From contig NZ_SIJB01000026.1 in assembly GCF_009910845.1 (NCBI RefSeq), positions 1 through 64,000 on the forward strand: a stretch of DNA of 64,000 nt, given 5' to 3'. Of this stretch, positions 55,083 through 64,000 are shown piece after piece. Origin of the DNA: Chengkuizengella marina (lineage in GTDB: Bacteria > Bacillota > Bacilli > Paenibacillales > KCTC-33759). Made by a program: the position numbers and the translations under genes. Below the pieces are notes generated by a model. The model saw only the letters and a list, made by a program, of their open reading frames with translations, searched no databases and was not told the DNA's origin. Numbering within the stretch: position 1 is the stretch's first letter; the number at the start of each line of letters is the position of its first letter.

Positions 55083-56480
55083 TCATACATTCTCATTTTT
55101 ATGTAAACGGGCAATAAAAAAACCGTCTGAATGATAATAATTCGGCAGCACCTGAAGCATTCCTTCCTCTAACTTGATTTGATGATATACCTCCTTTGGC
55201 AAAAATTTGTCAATAGAAGAATCTGTGGAAAACTGTGGATTTTGTGATAAAAATGCTTTAATAATATGCTCATTTTCTGACGCTTCTATCGTACAAGTAC
55301 TATATACTAGTACACCTCCAGGTTTAACTAAGTCAGCAATCTTACACAGTATACCTAATTGTATTTGAGTTATTTCCTCAATATCTGATTCACTTTTTAC
55401 CCACTTTAAATCTGGTTTTCTACGGATCACACCTAATCCAGAACATGGAGCATCCAATAATATACGATCAAAGGATTGTTTCTCAAACTTTTTTATTAAT
55501 AGAGCAGCATCTTCAACCGATGTTTTGATATTTTTTAAATGCAACCTCTCTACTTGTTCATCAATTAATTTTTTCTTATGTTGATGAATGTCATTAGCCC
55601 AAATAACACCTGTATTTTCCATCTTTTCAGCAATATGTGTTGTTTTTCCACCTGGAGCAGCACAACAATCAAGAATCGTTTCATTCTTCTTAGGATCTAT
55701 TACTGCTGCAACTAGCATCGAACTTTCGTCTTGAATAGAAATTTTACCTTCCTTAAACCATGCGCTATGCGCCATATTCCCTCCACTTTCAACAACAATG
55801 CCATCTGCAGAAATAGATGAAGGAGATACTTTTAATGCTTCCTGTTGCATTTCTTTTACTATAGAATCTCTATCCTGTTTAAGGGTGTTTACTCTTACAC
55901 TCACATGAGGGGTTTCATTATTCGCTTTGCATATTTGCTCAGCTATTTCTTCACCAAACTGATGTACCCAACGTCTAACCATCCACTCTGGGTGCGAGTG
56001 CTTTAAGGATATATGCTGTACAATATTTGAAGTACTGGGTAATGCTATTTGATCTTTTTTCCTTATGATGTTTCTTAATACTGCATTGACCATCCCTGAA
56101 ATCCCACGATGTCCTTTACGCTTAGATATGTTTACGGCTTCATTAACTACAGCATGATCTGGAATCCGATCTAAATAATACAACTGATAAAAGCTTAAAC
56201 GTAATAAATTACGTACCCATGGTTGTAATTTCCTTACCTTTTTGTTTAAGAATTGGTCTAAAAAATAATCAATCGTATTCATTCTTTGAATGGTTCCATA
56301 TACGATTTCAGTAGTTAAAGCAACTTCTTGTCGTTCTAATTTAAATTTGTTCAATGATTCGTTCAATAATATATTACTATATGCCTTTTTTTCATCAACC
56401 TTTGTTAGAATTTCCATGGCTAGTTCTCGAGCAGTAGGTATTTTCTTTTTGGATGTCTTTTTTGTATTTGATGAACTCAT
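55083..56480 (-). CDS. rsmB: 16S rRNA (cytosine967-C5)-methyltransferase RsmB
   Basis: RsmB (Sun family) methylates C967 of 16S rRNA. An N-terminal NusB-like RNA-binding domain (about 17-150) is joined to a Rossmann methyltransferase. The SAM motif is DCCAAPGGKTTHIAE near 262-276, and the two functional cysteines are in DAPCSGLGVIRRKPD near 333-347 and STCTIEASEN near 385-394. The length of 465 residues is slightly long because of a basic N-terminal extension. It follows fmt in the conserved def-fmt-rsmB-rlmN order. Confidence 0.96.
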   Translation of the reverse strand: MSSSNTKKTSKKKIPTARELAMEILTKVDEKKAYSNILLNESLNKFKLERQEVALTTEIVYGTIQRMNTIDYFLDQFLNKKVRKLQPWVRNLLRLSFYQLYYLDRIPDHAVVNEAVNISKRKGHRGISGMVNAVLRNIIRKKDQIALPSTSNIVQHISLKHSHPEWMVRRWVHQFGEEIAEQICKANNETPHVSVRVNTLKQDRDSIVKEMQQEALKVSPSSISADGIVVESGGNMAHSAWFKEGKISIQDESSMLVAAVIDPKKNETILDCCAAPGGKTTHIAEKMENTGVIWANDIHQHKKKLIDEQVERLHLKNIKTSVEDAALLIKKFEKQSFDRILLDAPCSGLGVIRRKPDLKWVKSESDIEEITQIQLGILCKIADLVKPGGVLVYSTCTIEASENEHIIKAFLSQNPQFSTDSSIDKFLPKEVYHQIKLEEGMLQVLPNYYHSDGFFIARLHKNENV

Positions 56481-56485
56481 CTAAA

Positions 56486-57460
56486 TCATCTCCCAAATTG
56501 TGTCCCTTCAGGGATGGCACTTCCTTTGCTAAATTGCCCAACGTCCATTCTTTTTTTACCAGCAGGTTGAATTTGTGTTAACCAAATTGTTCCGTTCCCT
56601 GTTCTCACCTCTATACCATCTGTGGTCATCTGAATGACTGTACCTGGTGATATATCATCCTTATGGTTGACAGGTTTTGAGTAGATGTCAGAAGGATTTA
56701 AACTCTCCCATACCTTTAACACTTTTCCATTCCATAAAGTATAAGAGCCTGGAAATGGATTTAGTGCACGAATATGATTAAAAATATCTTTAGAAGATTT
56801 TTTCCAGTTAATGAGCTCATCCTCTCTTTTAATATTTGAAGCAAATGTAGCTTCTTCATGATTTTGAGCTACTGGCTGAATATTTCCTTGAACTAATTTA
56901 GGCAAAGTTTCTTTTAACAACTCTGCTCCAGCAATACTTAGTTTTCCAAACATTGTTCCTGTATTGTCATTTTCAAGGATTGGAACTTCTATTTTGCTAA
57001 TCATATCTCCCGTATCTAATCCTTCTGCCATATACATAATGGTCACTCCTGTTATTGTTTCTCCATTTTTTATAGCATGATGAATAGGAGCACCTCCTCT
57101 ATACTTTGGAAGAAGAGAAGCATGAACATTAATACAACCTAAGCGAGGGAGTTCTAATACCTCTTTGGGTAAAATTTGTCCAAATGCTGCAGTGATAATT
57201 AAATCAGGCTGTAATTGTTTTAACAGTTGTATGGCTTCTGGAGCTTTCATTTTTTCAGGTTGAAGCACTGGAATATGATGATTTAAAGCCTCTACTTTTA
57301 CAGGAGTTGGTGTGAAAATCTTCTTTCTCCCTTTAGGACGGTCTGGTTGTGTTACTACTCCTACTACATTTAATTTTTCTTCAAGTAAATATTGAAGAGA
57401 GGGAACAGCAAAATCTGGTGTTCCCATAAATACGATACGAATTTGATTAATCAATGACAT
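56486..57460 (-). CDS. fmt: Methionyl-tRNA formyltransferase
   Basis: Fmt formylates initiator Met-t[18 protein letters not shown] near 8-22, the catalytic region [21 protein letters not shown] near 110-130 (Asn, His) and EGLDTGDMI near 147 (Asp) are intact. The C-terminal tRNA-binding domain starts near 205. The ATG at 57460 lies 12 bases after AAGGGG and overlaps the def frame by 14 bases, so it is coupled to def; a longer frame to 57481 is less likely. Confidence 0.95.
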   Translation of the reverse strand: MSLINQIRIVFMGTPDFAVPSLQYLLEEKLNVVGVVTQPDRPKGRKKIFTPTPVKVEALNHHIPVLQPEKMKAPEAIQLLKQLQPDLIITAAFGQILPKEVLELPRLGCINVHASLLPKYRGGAPIHHAIKNGETITGVTIMYMAEGLDTGDMISKIEVPILENDNTGTMFGKLSIAGAELLKETLPKLVQGNIQPVAQNHEEATFASNIKREDELINWKKSSKDIFNHIRALNPFPGSYTLWNGKVLKVWESLNPSDIYSKPVNHKDDISPGTVIQMTTDGIEVRTGNGTIWLTQIQPAGKKRMDVGQFSKGSAIPEGTQFGR

Positions 57461-57938
57461 TGTTTGGCTGTTCCCCTTCATATATGGTTTCTGCTATATC
57501 TGTAAATAAAATTCCGTTTAAATGATCAATTTCATGTTGGAATATTCGAGCTAGAAAATCCTCAGCTTCATACTCTACTTCATTGCCATTTCGGTCAAGA
57601 CCTTTCACTGTAATGGCCTTAAAGCGATTTACATCTCCACTAATAGATGGAATACTTAAACAACCTTCTGGTCCTATTTCTTTTTCTGTTGATGTTTTAA
57701 TTATTTCAGGATTAACTAACTCAATTAGCCCCGGTCCATCTTCTTCACCCGAATCAAGTACGATCACACGTTTCAATATTCCAATTTGAGGAGCTGCAAG
57801 TCCCACCCCTGGTGCATCATACATCGTTTCAGCCATATCGTCTAATAATTTGTGAAGATTTTTATTAAATTTTGTAACTTGTTTACACTTTTCCCTTAAA
57901 ATCGGATCAGGATTTTTAACAATGACTCTAATTGCCAT
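57447..57938 (-). CDS. def: Peptide deformylase
   Basis: Def removes the formyl group from nascent proteins, the step opposite to Fmt. Metal-site motifs are [10 protein letters not shown] at 44-53, EGCLSIP near 92-98 (Cys ligand) and QHEIDHLNG near 133-141 (His ligands). The product is 163 residues, a type 1 deformylase. The start at 57938 is 6 bases after AGGTAGGTG. It is followed by fmt with a 14-base overlap and preceded by priA. Confidence 0.96.
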   Translation of the reverse strand: MAIRVIVKNPDPILREKCKQVTKFNKNLHKLLDDMAETMYDAPGVGLAAPQIGILKRVIVLDSGEEDGPGLIELVNPEIIKTSTEKEIGPEGCLSIPSISGDVNRFKAITVKGLDRNGNEVEYEAEDFLARIFQHEIDHLNGILFTDIAETIYEGEQPNNVID

Positions 57939-57989
57939 GTCAAACACCTACCTTTATAAATTCTTTATTAATTTATGTTTTTGAACTTA

Positions 57990-60434
57990 TTACATTAACA
58001 TTTGTGGGTCTACGTCTATACTTATCTGTAATTTCGTTTGTTTTATAGTTTCTTCTAATGAAACAACCGCTTTATGAACCAAGTTTATCGTTTCCCATCC
58101 TCCTCGATATTTTATCAAACATTGGAAACGATATCTATCCTTCTTCCGCGAAATAGGCGAAGCTACAGGTCCAAGAACATCTATAACAGTTGGAAGTTGC
58201 TCCCTCTTAATATATTTTGAAAATATCTCACCTGTTCGTACTAAAAGGTTGATATTTTCATGAGAAAAAGTAATTAAAATCAATTTGCAATAAGGTGGAT
58301 AAAACCCTTTTTTCCTCGTTTGAAGTTCTGTTCTCATAAAAGATAAATAATCATGTTGACTTGCACTAATTACACTGTAGTGATCTGGATTGTACGTTTG
58401 TATTACGACCTCTCCAGGTAGCTCATGTCTTCCAGCACGTCCAGAAACTTGCGTAAGCAATTGAAATGTTTTTTCAGAAGCTCTAAAATCTGGTAAATTT
58501 AATACCGTATCTGCCGCAATCACACCTACTAAGGTCACTTTTGGAAAATCCAGACCTTTGGCTACCATTTGTGTACCTAACAATACATCTGCCTTCTGAT
58601 CTCGGAATTGATTTAACCATTTTTCATGAGAACCTTTTTCCGTCGTAGTATCGACGTCCATACGTATTACTCTAATGCCAGGAAAAAAGCTGGTGAGGCT
58701 CTCTTCCACTTTTTGAGTTCCTGTACCAAAGTATCGAATGTGCTCGCTTAAACATGATGGGCAAGTATGATTTTCTCTTTCAGCATAACCACAATAATGA
58801 CAACGTAAATGCTGAGTGTTCATATGATAAGTCAGAGAAATATCACAATGAGGACAACTAACAACATGGCCACAAGAACGACACATCACAAAAGTCGAAT
58901 ATCCTCTACGATTCAAGAGTAAAACCATCTGTTCTTTTTTGTTTAATCGATCTTCAATCAATGTATGTAAAATTCGACTGAACATGGTACGATTGCCTTC
59001 CTTTAGCTCTTCTCGCATATCAACGACATGTACTGGAGGCATAACACGTCCCGCTACTCTTGTGGGCAATGATAAATAATCCATAGAGGCTTGATGACTC
59101 TCATAATAAGTTTCTAAAGAAGGAGTCGCTGAACCTAATATGACCACAGCCTGGTGTGCCACACTTCTCTTTTTTGCAATTTCAATTGCATGATATTTTG
59201 GGTTGTCCTGTTGTTTATATGAGGCTTCATGCTCTTCATCAATAATAATTAGTCCAATATTTGTGAATGGAGCAAATATTGCAGATCTTGCGCCGATGAC
59301 AACCTTCACTTTTTTTTGTTGAATTTTACGCCATTCATCGTAGCGTTCACCTTGAGACAATCTGCTATGTAGAACCGCAACTAAGTCCCCAAAACGAGAT
59401 TTAAATCTTTCTACCATCTGTGGAGTTAGTGATATTTCTGGAACAAGTACAATCGCTTCTCTATTCTGATTTAAACACTTTTGTATTGTTTGTAAATAAA
59501 CTTCCGTTTTACCGCTCCCCGTAACACCATGTAATAAGAAAAGACGCTGTTTTCTTTCTTGAATAATCTGACTAATAGATTGATATACCTTTTCTTGCTC
59601 TTCAGTAAATTCCAGTGGATGGCTTTTTATAAATTTATGTTTTTGAAAAGGATCACGAAAGATTTCAGTTGTTTCTATTTGTAGCCACTTTTTATTCACT
59701 AAAGCTTTGATACTGGAGGAACTAGTATTTAGTCTTTTAGATAACTCAGATAGTTGTATTGAATTAGGATGATTCAAAAAAAACTGTAAAATTTCCAATT
59801 GCTTATGTGCTTTTTTAGATAACTCTTTTTTATACTCTTCTAACAATGATATATCTTGTGGAGGTTTTACCATTAACACTTTTTTAGCAGATACACGATT
59901 TTTAATGTTTTGAGTTTCCGTTAATATTTCACCTAAAATCATTTTTTTTATAGTTAAGCTTGCATTTGGAAAACGGTTAAGTAGTTCATTCATTTCAACA
60001 GTTTGTTTGCTTTTTATAAAATGTATAATTTCATTTTCTATCTCATTTTTTGACACAAATTCATTTTCATATGTTGAGTCAGTTAATTTAATATATTTTT
60101 CGTATTTCGCTTTCAATGCACTTGGCAACATGACCTGTAGTGCTGTTATTTCATTACATAAATATTTACGACTCATCCATTTAGCTAACTTTACAAGTTC
60201 TTGTGTTAAAGGAGGCTGAAGATCCAATACATGTTCAATGCTTTTTATCTTACGATCATCAACGTCACTTTCTTCTAACAACTCAACAACAAAACCTTGT
60301 ATCATTCTCTGGCCAAACCGAACTGCAACTCTACTCCCGATTTCTACCCACTCAAATAAAGATAATGGCACTTTATAATCAAATGGGCGATTGGTTTGTT
60401 TTGAAGGAACATCAACGATGACACGAGCATACAT
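57990..60434 (-). CDS. priA: Primosomal replication protein N' (PriA helicase)
   Basis: PriA restarts collapsed replication forks. The N-terminal 3'-OH-binding domain (1-110) precedes a winged-helix region and the helicase: GVTGSGKTEVYLQ near 304, DEEHEASYKQQD near 397-408. Zinc clusters CRSCGHVVSCPHC and CHYCGYAERENHTCPSC lie near 518-560. The length of 814 residues is normal. It lies 18 bases downstream of coaBC and upstream of def, the conserved order. Confidence 0.97.
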   Translation of the reverse strand: MYARVIVDVPSKQTNRPFDYKVPLSLFEWVEIGSRVAVRFGQRMIQGFVVELLEESDVDDRKIKSIEHVLDLQPPLTQELVKLAKWMSRKYLCNEITALQVMLPSALKAKYEKYIKLTDSTYENEFVSKNEIENEIIHFIKSKQTVEMNELLNRFPNASLTIKKMILGEILTETQNIKNRVSAKKVLMVKPPQDISLLEEYKKELSKKAHKQLEILQFFLNHPNSIQLSELSKRLNTSSSSIKALVNKKWLQIETTEIFRDPFQKHKFIKSHPLEFTEEQEKVYQSISQIIQERKQRLFLLHGVTGSGKTEVYLQTIQKCLNQNREAIVLVPEISLTPQMVERFKSRFGDLVAVLHSRLSQGERYDEWRKIQQKKVKVVIGARSAIFAPFTNIGLIIIDEEHEASYKQQDNPKYHAIEIAKKRSVAHQAVVILGSATPSLETYYESHQASMDYLSLPTRVAGRVMPPVHVVDMREELKEGNRTMFSRILHTLIEDRLNKKEQMVLLLNRRGYSTFVMCRSCGHVVSCPHCDISLTYHMNTQHLRCHYCGYAERENHTCPSCLSEHIRYFGTGTQKVEESLTSFFPGIRVIRMDVDTTTEKGSHEKWLNQFRDQKADVLLGTQMVAKGLDFPKVTLVGVIAADTVLNLPDFRASEKTFQLLTQVSGRAGRHELPGEVVIQTYNPDHYSVISASQHDYLSFMRTELQTRKKGFYPPYCKLILITFSHENINLLVRTGEIFSKYIKREQLPTVIDVLGPVASPISRKKDRYRFQCLIKYRGGWETINLVHKAVVSLEETIKQTKLQISIDVDPQMLM

Positions 60435-60452
60435 GGTTTAAAAATCACCACC

Positions 60453-61655
60453 TTATGACATTTTCGAAGCAGCCATTTTAAGAATTTGTTCTGAAACCTG
60501 CTCTTTGGTTAAGAGTGGTAATTCTTTAATAAGTCCCATTTTATCATATAAATTCACTTTATTTGTATCTGTACCAAAACCAGAACCAAGAGCTGTCACA
60601 TCATTAGCAACTAACAAATCACAATTTTTATTTTTCAGTTTTTCAAGTGCATATTTTTCTAAATCATTTGTTTCTGCAGCAAAACCGATTAAAAATTGAT
60701 TTGTTTTTAATTCACCTAATTTTTTTAATATATCTGGATTTTTTTGAAGTGTTATTGTTAAAGTATCATCTGATTTCTTTATTTTTTTATCATATTGTTT
60801 AATTGGGCGATAATCAGCAACTGCAGCAGCTTTGATCACCATATCCATTTCATCATAACGACTTAATACAGCTTCATACATCTCTTCTGTTGTTTTGACA
60901 CATACATTTTCCAGTCCCTGTAACACTTTTAATTGAGTGTTCGCTGATATTAACACGACTTTAGCCCCCATTTTATAAGCCGCTTCTGCTAAGGCAAACC
61001 CCATTTTACCAGAGGAATCATTTGTAATGTAGCGAACTGGATCTATGCGTTCTAAAGTTCCTCCAGCAGTAACTAACACACGTTTCCCCTTTAATAATTG
61101 TGAAGATTCAAAAGTCAAAAAATGCTGTTGAACTGCCTCATATATGGTTTCTGGTTCAGCTAATCTACCTTCACCTACATACCCACAGGCTAATTGACCT
61201 GATCCAGGATTCACAAAATGAATATCCCGTTGCTTCAACATTTGTATATTTTGTTGTACTGCTGGATGAGCATACATATGTACATTCATTGCAGGTGCAA
61301 TCATAATTGGGGCCGTTGTAGCTAATAGTGTTGTACTCAACATATCATCTGCTATCCCATGGGCCATTTTTGCAATTATATTTGCTGTGGCTGGGGCAAC
61401 CAAAACTATATCTGCACGATCTGCTAAGTCAATATGAGAAACTACAGCCGCATCTTTTTCATCAAATATATCCACGGTAACAGGATTTCGAGATAACGTT
61501 TGTAATGTCAGTGGTTGAATAAATTGAGTTGCAGATTTAGTCATAATAACATGAACATTCGCACCACTTTGAACCAACTTACTACATAAAGAAGCTGCCT
61601 TATATGCTGCAATGCCTCCACTAATGCCTAGTACGACTGTTTTACTTTTCAACAT
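60453..61655 (-). CDS. coaBC: Bifunctional CoaBC
   Basis: A fused phosphopantothenoylcysteine decarboxylase and phosphopantothenate-cysteine ligase of coenzyme A synthesis. The flavin-binding CoaC domain (1-180) has GGIAAYKAA near 14-22, PAMNVHMY near 119-126 and the proton-donor cysteine in SGQLACGYVGEGRLAEP near 151-167. The CoaB domain begins near 188 (GKRVLVTAGGT) with NDSSGKMGFALAEAA near 211-225. The length of 400 residues is normal. A terminator separates it from rpoZ. Confidence 0.97.
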   Translation of the reverse strand: MLKSKTVVLGISGGIAAYKAASLCSKLVQSGANVHVIMTKSATQFIQPLTLQTLSRNPVTVDIFDEKDAAVVSHIDLADRADIVLVAPATANIIAKMAHGIADDMLSTTLLATTAPIMIAPAMNVHMYAHPAVQQNIQMLKQRDIHFVNPGSGQLACGYVGEGRLAEPETIYEAVQQHFLTFESSQLLKGKRVLVTAGGTLERIDPVRYITNDSSGKMGFALAEAAYKMGAKVVLISANTQLKVLQGLENVCVKTTEEMYEAVLSRYDEMDMVIKAAAVADYRPIKQYDKKIKKSDDTLTITLQKNPDILKKLGELKTNQFLIGFAAETNDLEKYALEKLKNKNCDLLVANDVTALGSGFGTDTNKVNLYDKMGLIKELPLLTKEQVSEQILKMAASKMS

Positions 61656-61721
61656 ATAAATCTCCCCTAATTTCTAATATCAATAACTCCAATCAGAATC
61701 TTTCTAAAAGGTAATGAATAA

Positions 61722-61750
61722 TCAAAAAAATAACAACCCTTAGGTTGTTT
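61722..61750 (-). terminator. Intrinsic terminator after rpoZ
   Basis: AACAACC and GGTTGTT pair around a four-base loop, followed on the minus strand by ATTTTTTT. It lies about 20 bases after the rpoZ stop and implies a separate promoter or read-through for coaBC. Confidence 0.8.
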
Positions 61751-61768
61751 AAAATATGAAGTATTAAC

Positions 61769-61966
61769 TTAATTGTTCTCTATAATTAAAATGTGATCAT
61801 TATAAATCTCTTCTAATGCCTTACCAACATACTTACTTGATTTTACCTTTTCTAACTTTACATGCTTGCCATCTCTAAGCAATCTCGCTTCTTTTGAAAC
61901 AGCTACAACAAGTGAGTATTTGCTATCAATTCTATCAACAATTTCATCAATGGACGGATATAACAT
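61769..61966 (-). CDS. rpoZ: RNA polymerase omega subunit
   Basis: The omega subunit stabilises the beta' subunit of RNA polymerase. MLYPSIDEIVDRIDSKYSLVV and the ALEEIYNDHI segment near 50-59 are typical of the Bacillales form. The length of 65 residues is normal. It is directly downstream of gmk with a two-base gap, the conserved pairing. Confidence 0.95.
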   Translation of the reverse strand: MLYPSIDEIVDRIDSKYSLVVAVSKEARLLRDGKHVKLEKVKSSKYVGKALEEIYNDHILIIENN

Positions 61967-61968
61967 GA

Positions 61969-62571
61969 TTACACCCCTTCTTTCGTTTTATTCTCAATAA
62001 ATCGGAACCTTTTACAATGTTCTGCTACAATAATACACTCTATCTTTGAACACGCATTATCTATCTTATCATTAACTACAGCATAATCATAATGCTTCAA
62101 TAATTCAATTTCCTCTTGAGCCATCGATAATCGATGTTTAATGTTATCAGCTGTCTCAGTACCTCTTCCTTCTATACGATTTTTCAACTCATCAATAGAT
62201 GGGGGAACTAGAAATACATAAACAGCCTCGGGAAATTTTTCCTTTACTTTTAAGGCACCCTGTACATCGATTTCTAAAATGATGTCTTCACCAGAGTCAA
62301 TTGTTTTTTTCACAAATTCAATAGGAGTTCCATAATAATTCCCAACGTACTCTGCCCATTCTAAAAGCTCATTATTTTGAATCATTTTTTGAAATTCTTC
62401 TTTTGTTTTAAAGAAATAGTTAACACCATCAGCTTCACCTTGACGGGGCTTTCTAGTAGTAGCTGATATTGAATAAATAAGTTCAGGTTTACGTTTACGC
62501 AATGCTGCACATACTGTCCCTTTTCCTACACCAGAAGGGCCGGACAATACAATTAATAATCCTTTTTCCAT
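61969..62571 (-). CDS. gmk: Guanylate kinase
   Basis: Gmk converts GMP to GDP with ATP. The P-loop is [11 protein letters not shown] near 8-18; [19 protein letters not shown] near 36-54 binds [12 protein letters not shown] is near 96-104. The product is 200 residues with the ATG at 62571, preceded by GGAGAG; an ATG four codons earlier lacks a site. It lies between remA and rpoZ, as in B. subtilis. Confidence 0.96.
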   Translation of the reverse strand: MEKGLLIVLSGPSGVGKGTVCAALRKRKPELIYSISATTRKPRQGEADGVNYFFKTKEEFQKMIQNNELLEWAEYVGNYYGTPIEFVKKTIDSGEDIILEIDVQGALKVKEKFPEAVYVFLVPPSIDELKNRIEGRGTETADNIKHRLSMAQEEIELLKHYDYAVVNDKIDNACSKIECIIVAEHCKRFRFIENKTKEGV

Positions 62572-62585
62572 AACACTCTCCATCG

Positions 62586-62849
62586 TTATTCGTCATGTTC
62601 ATCTTCTTTGTTACTTGTAAGTCTTTGGGCTACTGTTTCAGGTTGTACGGCAGATAATATCACATGATCACTATCTGTTAAAATAACAGCACGGGTTCTA
62701 CGTCCATATGTAGCATCAATCAACATATGACGGTCACGTGCTTCTTGAATAATTCTTTTAATGGGTGCAGATTCTGGACTGACTATAGAAATAATACGAT
62801 TTGCAGAAACAATATTACCAAATCCAATATTAATAAGTTTTATGCCCAT
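62586..62849 (-). CDS. remA: Extracellular matrix regulator RemA
   Basis: RemA (DUF370) is a DNA-binding protein that activates matrix and osmoprotection genes in B. subtilis. The protein is 87 residues: [20 protein letters not shown] near 3-22, [14 protein letters not shown] near 26-39, and [22 protein letters not shown] near 45-66. These are nearly invariant in the family. Its location between the yicC-like gene and gmk is conserved across Bacillales. Confidence 0.96.
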   Translation of the reverse strand: MGIKLINIGFGNIVSANRIISIVSPESAPIKRIIQEARDRHMLIDATYGRRTRAVILTDSDHVILSAVQPETVAQRLTSNKEDEHDE

Positions 62850-62914
62850 TTCAGTTCCTCCCTATTACCTATTCACAGATATCCTCTATGATATACATAT
62901 GAAGATCTTGGCTA

Positions 62915-63799
62915 TCATTGAATATTTTGAACTTGTTCTCTAATTTTCTCTAGTTCTGCTTTCAAATCAACGACTTTGTTTGTGATTTCGGTAAAATTAG
63001 ACTTTGATCCGATTGTGTTGACTTCTCTATTCATTTCTTGAATCAAAAAGTCTAACTTGCGCCCAACAGGCTCAACTTGATTAAACAATGTGTAACATTG
63101 TTCAAAATGACTTAACAAACGGGTTAACTCTTCATCTATATTAGCACGTTCTGCAAGTAAGGCAACCTCCATAGTTAGACGAGATTCATCTAATTGTTTG
63201 TCAGATAAAACTTCTTGAATTCTCTGAAATAACTTTTCACGCATTTGTTCAACTGCTCTAAGTGCCATAGACTGAATTTGTGTATGGAGCTTTTCCATCA
63301 CTTGCACTCGTTTTATTAAATCATTGCGTAAATGACTCCCTTCTTTAGATCTCATTTCTAATAATTGATGCAAAGCTTCTTCTAAACAATCTGTAATGAA
63401 TTGATTCATCACTTCATCTTGATCAGGTAAATCTTTACGCAATGATACTAGATCAGGTATAAGCATAAGATCTTTTAACGATAATGAATCATTTAGTTTA
63501 TAACGAGTTTTAAGCTGATCAGCAGCTTGAAGGTAACGATCTGCTAGTTGCCAGTCAATCTCCACTTGTTCTTCAATATGGGATTCCTGCTGTTCTATTG
63601 TCATAAATACTTCTACACGACCGCGCTGAATCCTTTTTTGAATGATTGATTTTAACTTTTCTTCAAGTGCCAACCATTCACGAGGCATTTTTATTTTAAT
63701 TTCACGATAACGGTGGTTGACTGTTTTTATATCAACTTGAATTTGATAACCATTCATCAACCTGATAGCTTGACCAAAACCAGTCATACTTTGTAACAT
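62915..63799 (-). CDS. yloC: YicC/YloC family endoribonuclease
   Basis: A YicC-family protein, 294 residues; E. coli YicC has been described as an RNase affecting small RNA turnover. The N-terminal SMTGFGQA and the C-terminal block GRKLDFLIQEMNREVNTIGSKS (split: GRKLDFLIQEMNREVN, TIGSKS) near 251-273 are the family signatures, with DEELTRLLSHFEQ near 226-238. A coiled-coil-like helical middle joins them. It precedes remA, as in B. subtilis. Confidence 0.95.
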   Translation of the reverse strand: MLQSMTGFGQAIRLMNGYQIQVDIKTVNHRYREIKIKMPREWLALEEKLKSIIQKRIQRGRVEVFMTIEQQESHIEEQVEIDWQLADRYLQAADQLKTRYKLNDSLSLKDLMLIPDLVSLRKDLPDQDEVMNQFITDCLEEALHQLLEMRSKEGSHLRNDLIKRVQVMEKLHTQIQSMALRAVEQMREKLFQRIQEVLSDKQLDESRLTMEVALLAERANIDEELTRLLSHFEQCYTLFNQVEPVGRKLDFLIQEMNREVNTIGSKSNFTEITNKVVDLKAELEKIREQVQNIQ

Positions 63800-63827
63800 T
63801 TAGACACATCCAATATTTTATTTTAAT

Positions 63828-64000
63828 TTATTTTGAGATTGGGTACAAGTAATTATCATGATTTGTTTTAAGCCATACATATTGGGTTAGCTCAGTAGTC
63901 ATTTTATAAGACATAAAAGGAGTGATCAAATAAATACCTTTAAAATAACTTACAGCTGTATCTAATAATTCCTTTGCAATTTCTACCCCTTCTCTTCTAC
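63828..64000 (-). CDS. Homocysteine methyltransferase/methylenetetrahydrofolate reductase, C-terminal fragment
   Basis: The last 56 codons of a gene that runs off the window edge. The fragment reads GVEIAKELLDTAVSYFKGIY and then LITPFMSYKMTTELTQYV before the stop, which I recognise as the end of the MetF-like reductase half of bifunctional proteins such as YitJ. These combine a homocysteine S-methyltransferase with 5,10-methylenetetrahydrofolate reductase for methionine synthesis. It ends 28 bases before the yloC start with no terminator, so read-through into yloC is possible. The assignment rests on the C-terminal end only. Confidence 0.75.
   Translation of the reverse strand, partial: RREGVEIAKELLDTAVSYFKGIYLITPFMSYKMTTELTQYVWLKTNHDNYLYPISK

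Overview
The window is chromosomal DNA from a low-GC, endospore-forming member of the Bacillales. It carries spoVM, a SpoVIF-type gene and ylbJ. The gene order (ylbM, ylbN, rpmF, fapR, plsX, fabH, fabD, fabG, acpP, fabF, rnc, smc, ftsY, ylxM, ffh, rpsP, khpA, rimM, trmD, rplS, lepB, rbgA, rnhB, sucCD) matches Paenibacillaceae better than Bacillus subtilis, where the yl- cluster and the fab cluster lie apart. The AT-rich composition would suit a low-GC relative of Paenibacillus; the genus is an inference. Most housekeeping genes lie on the minus strand, so the biological order runs from position 64000 down to 1.

From 64000 to 43610 (minus strand): the 3' end of a MetF/homocysteine methyltransferase gene, then yicC-like, remA, gmk, rpoZ, coaBC, priA, def, fmt, rsmB, rlmN, the PrpC/PrkC phosphatase-kinase pair, rsgA, rpe, the 26-codon spoVM, rpmB on the opposite strand, yloU, fakA, a DegV/FakB gene and recG. 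Accessory DNA follows (43600 to 31608): the ergothioneine pair egtB-egtD, a LysE exporter, SpoVIF, a DUF2087/GIY-YIG protein, a MATE remnant, acuC and acuA, a metal-related permease pair behind a Zur-type box, and a Y-family polymerase/YolD pair behind LexA-type boxes. The core then resumes with rsmD, coaD, ylbJ, sepM, tmcAL and ylbN-rpmF, followed by fatty acid and phospholipid synthesis (with a FapR operator), the SMC/SRP genes, ribosome maturation genes, a FliK-like/FlhB-like pair, a frameshifted comM, and sucCD.

The genes form coherent systems: lipid synthesis (FapR, PlsX, Fab enzymes, FakA/FakB), protein targeting (Ffh, YlxM, FtsY, LepB), start and end of translation (Fmt, Def), ribosome assembly (RbgA, RimM, RsgA, RsmB, RlmN), PASTA-kinase signalling, and sporulation.

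The most unusual signal is a family of intergenic repeats bounded by imperfect inverted ends (left CCC-N-AAAAGTGAA, right TACTTTT-CGGGG), at 18585-18748, 36837-37110, 48930-49041 and in smaller form at 26769-26822. The longest, 36908-37079 between acuA and acuC, has four consecutive hairpins, each with GGA in a six-base loop. Two match the CsrA consensus ACANGGANGU exactly and a third nearly does. This resembles a CsrA-sequestering RNA, a class I do not know from Firmicutes. Other notable items are spoVM at 49332-49412, an unassigned 50-codon gene at 13623-13775, a comM gene broken by an apparent 17-base deletion, and an egtB whose Shine-Dalgarno points at an ATC codon.
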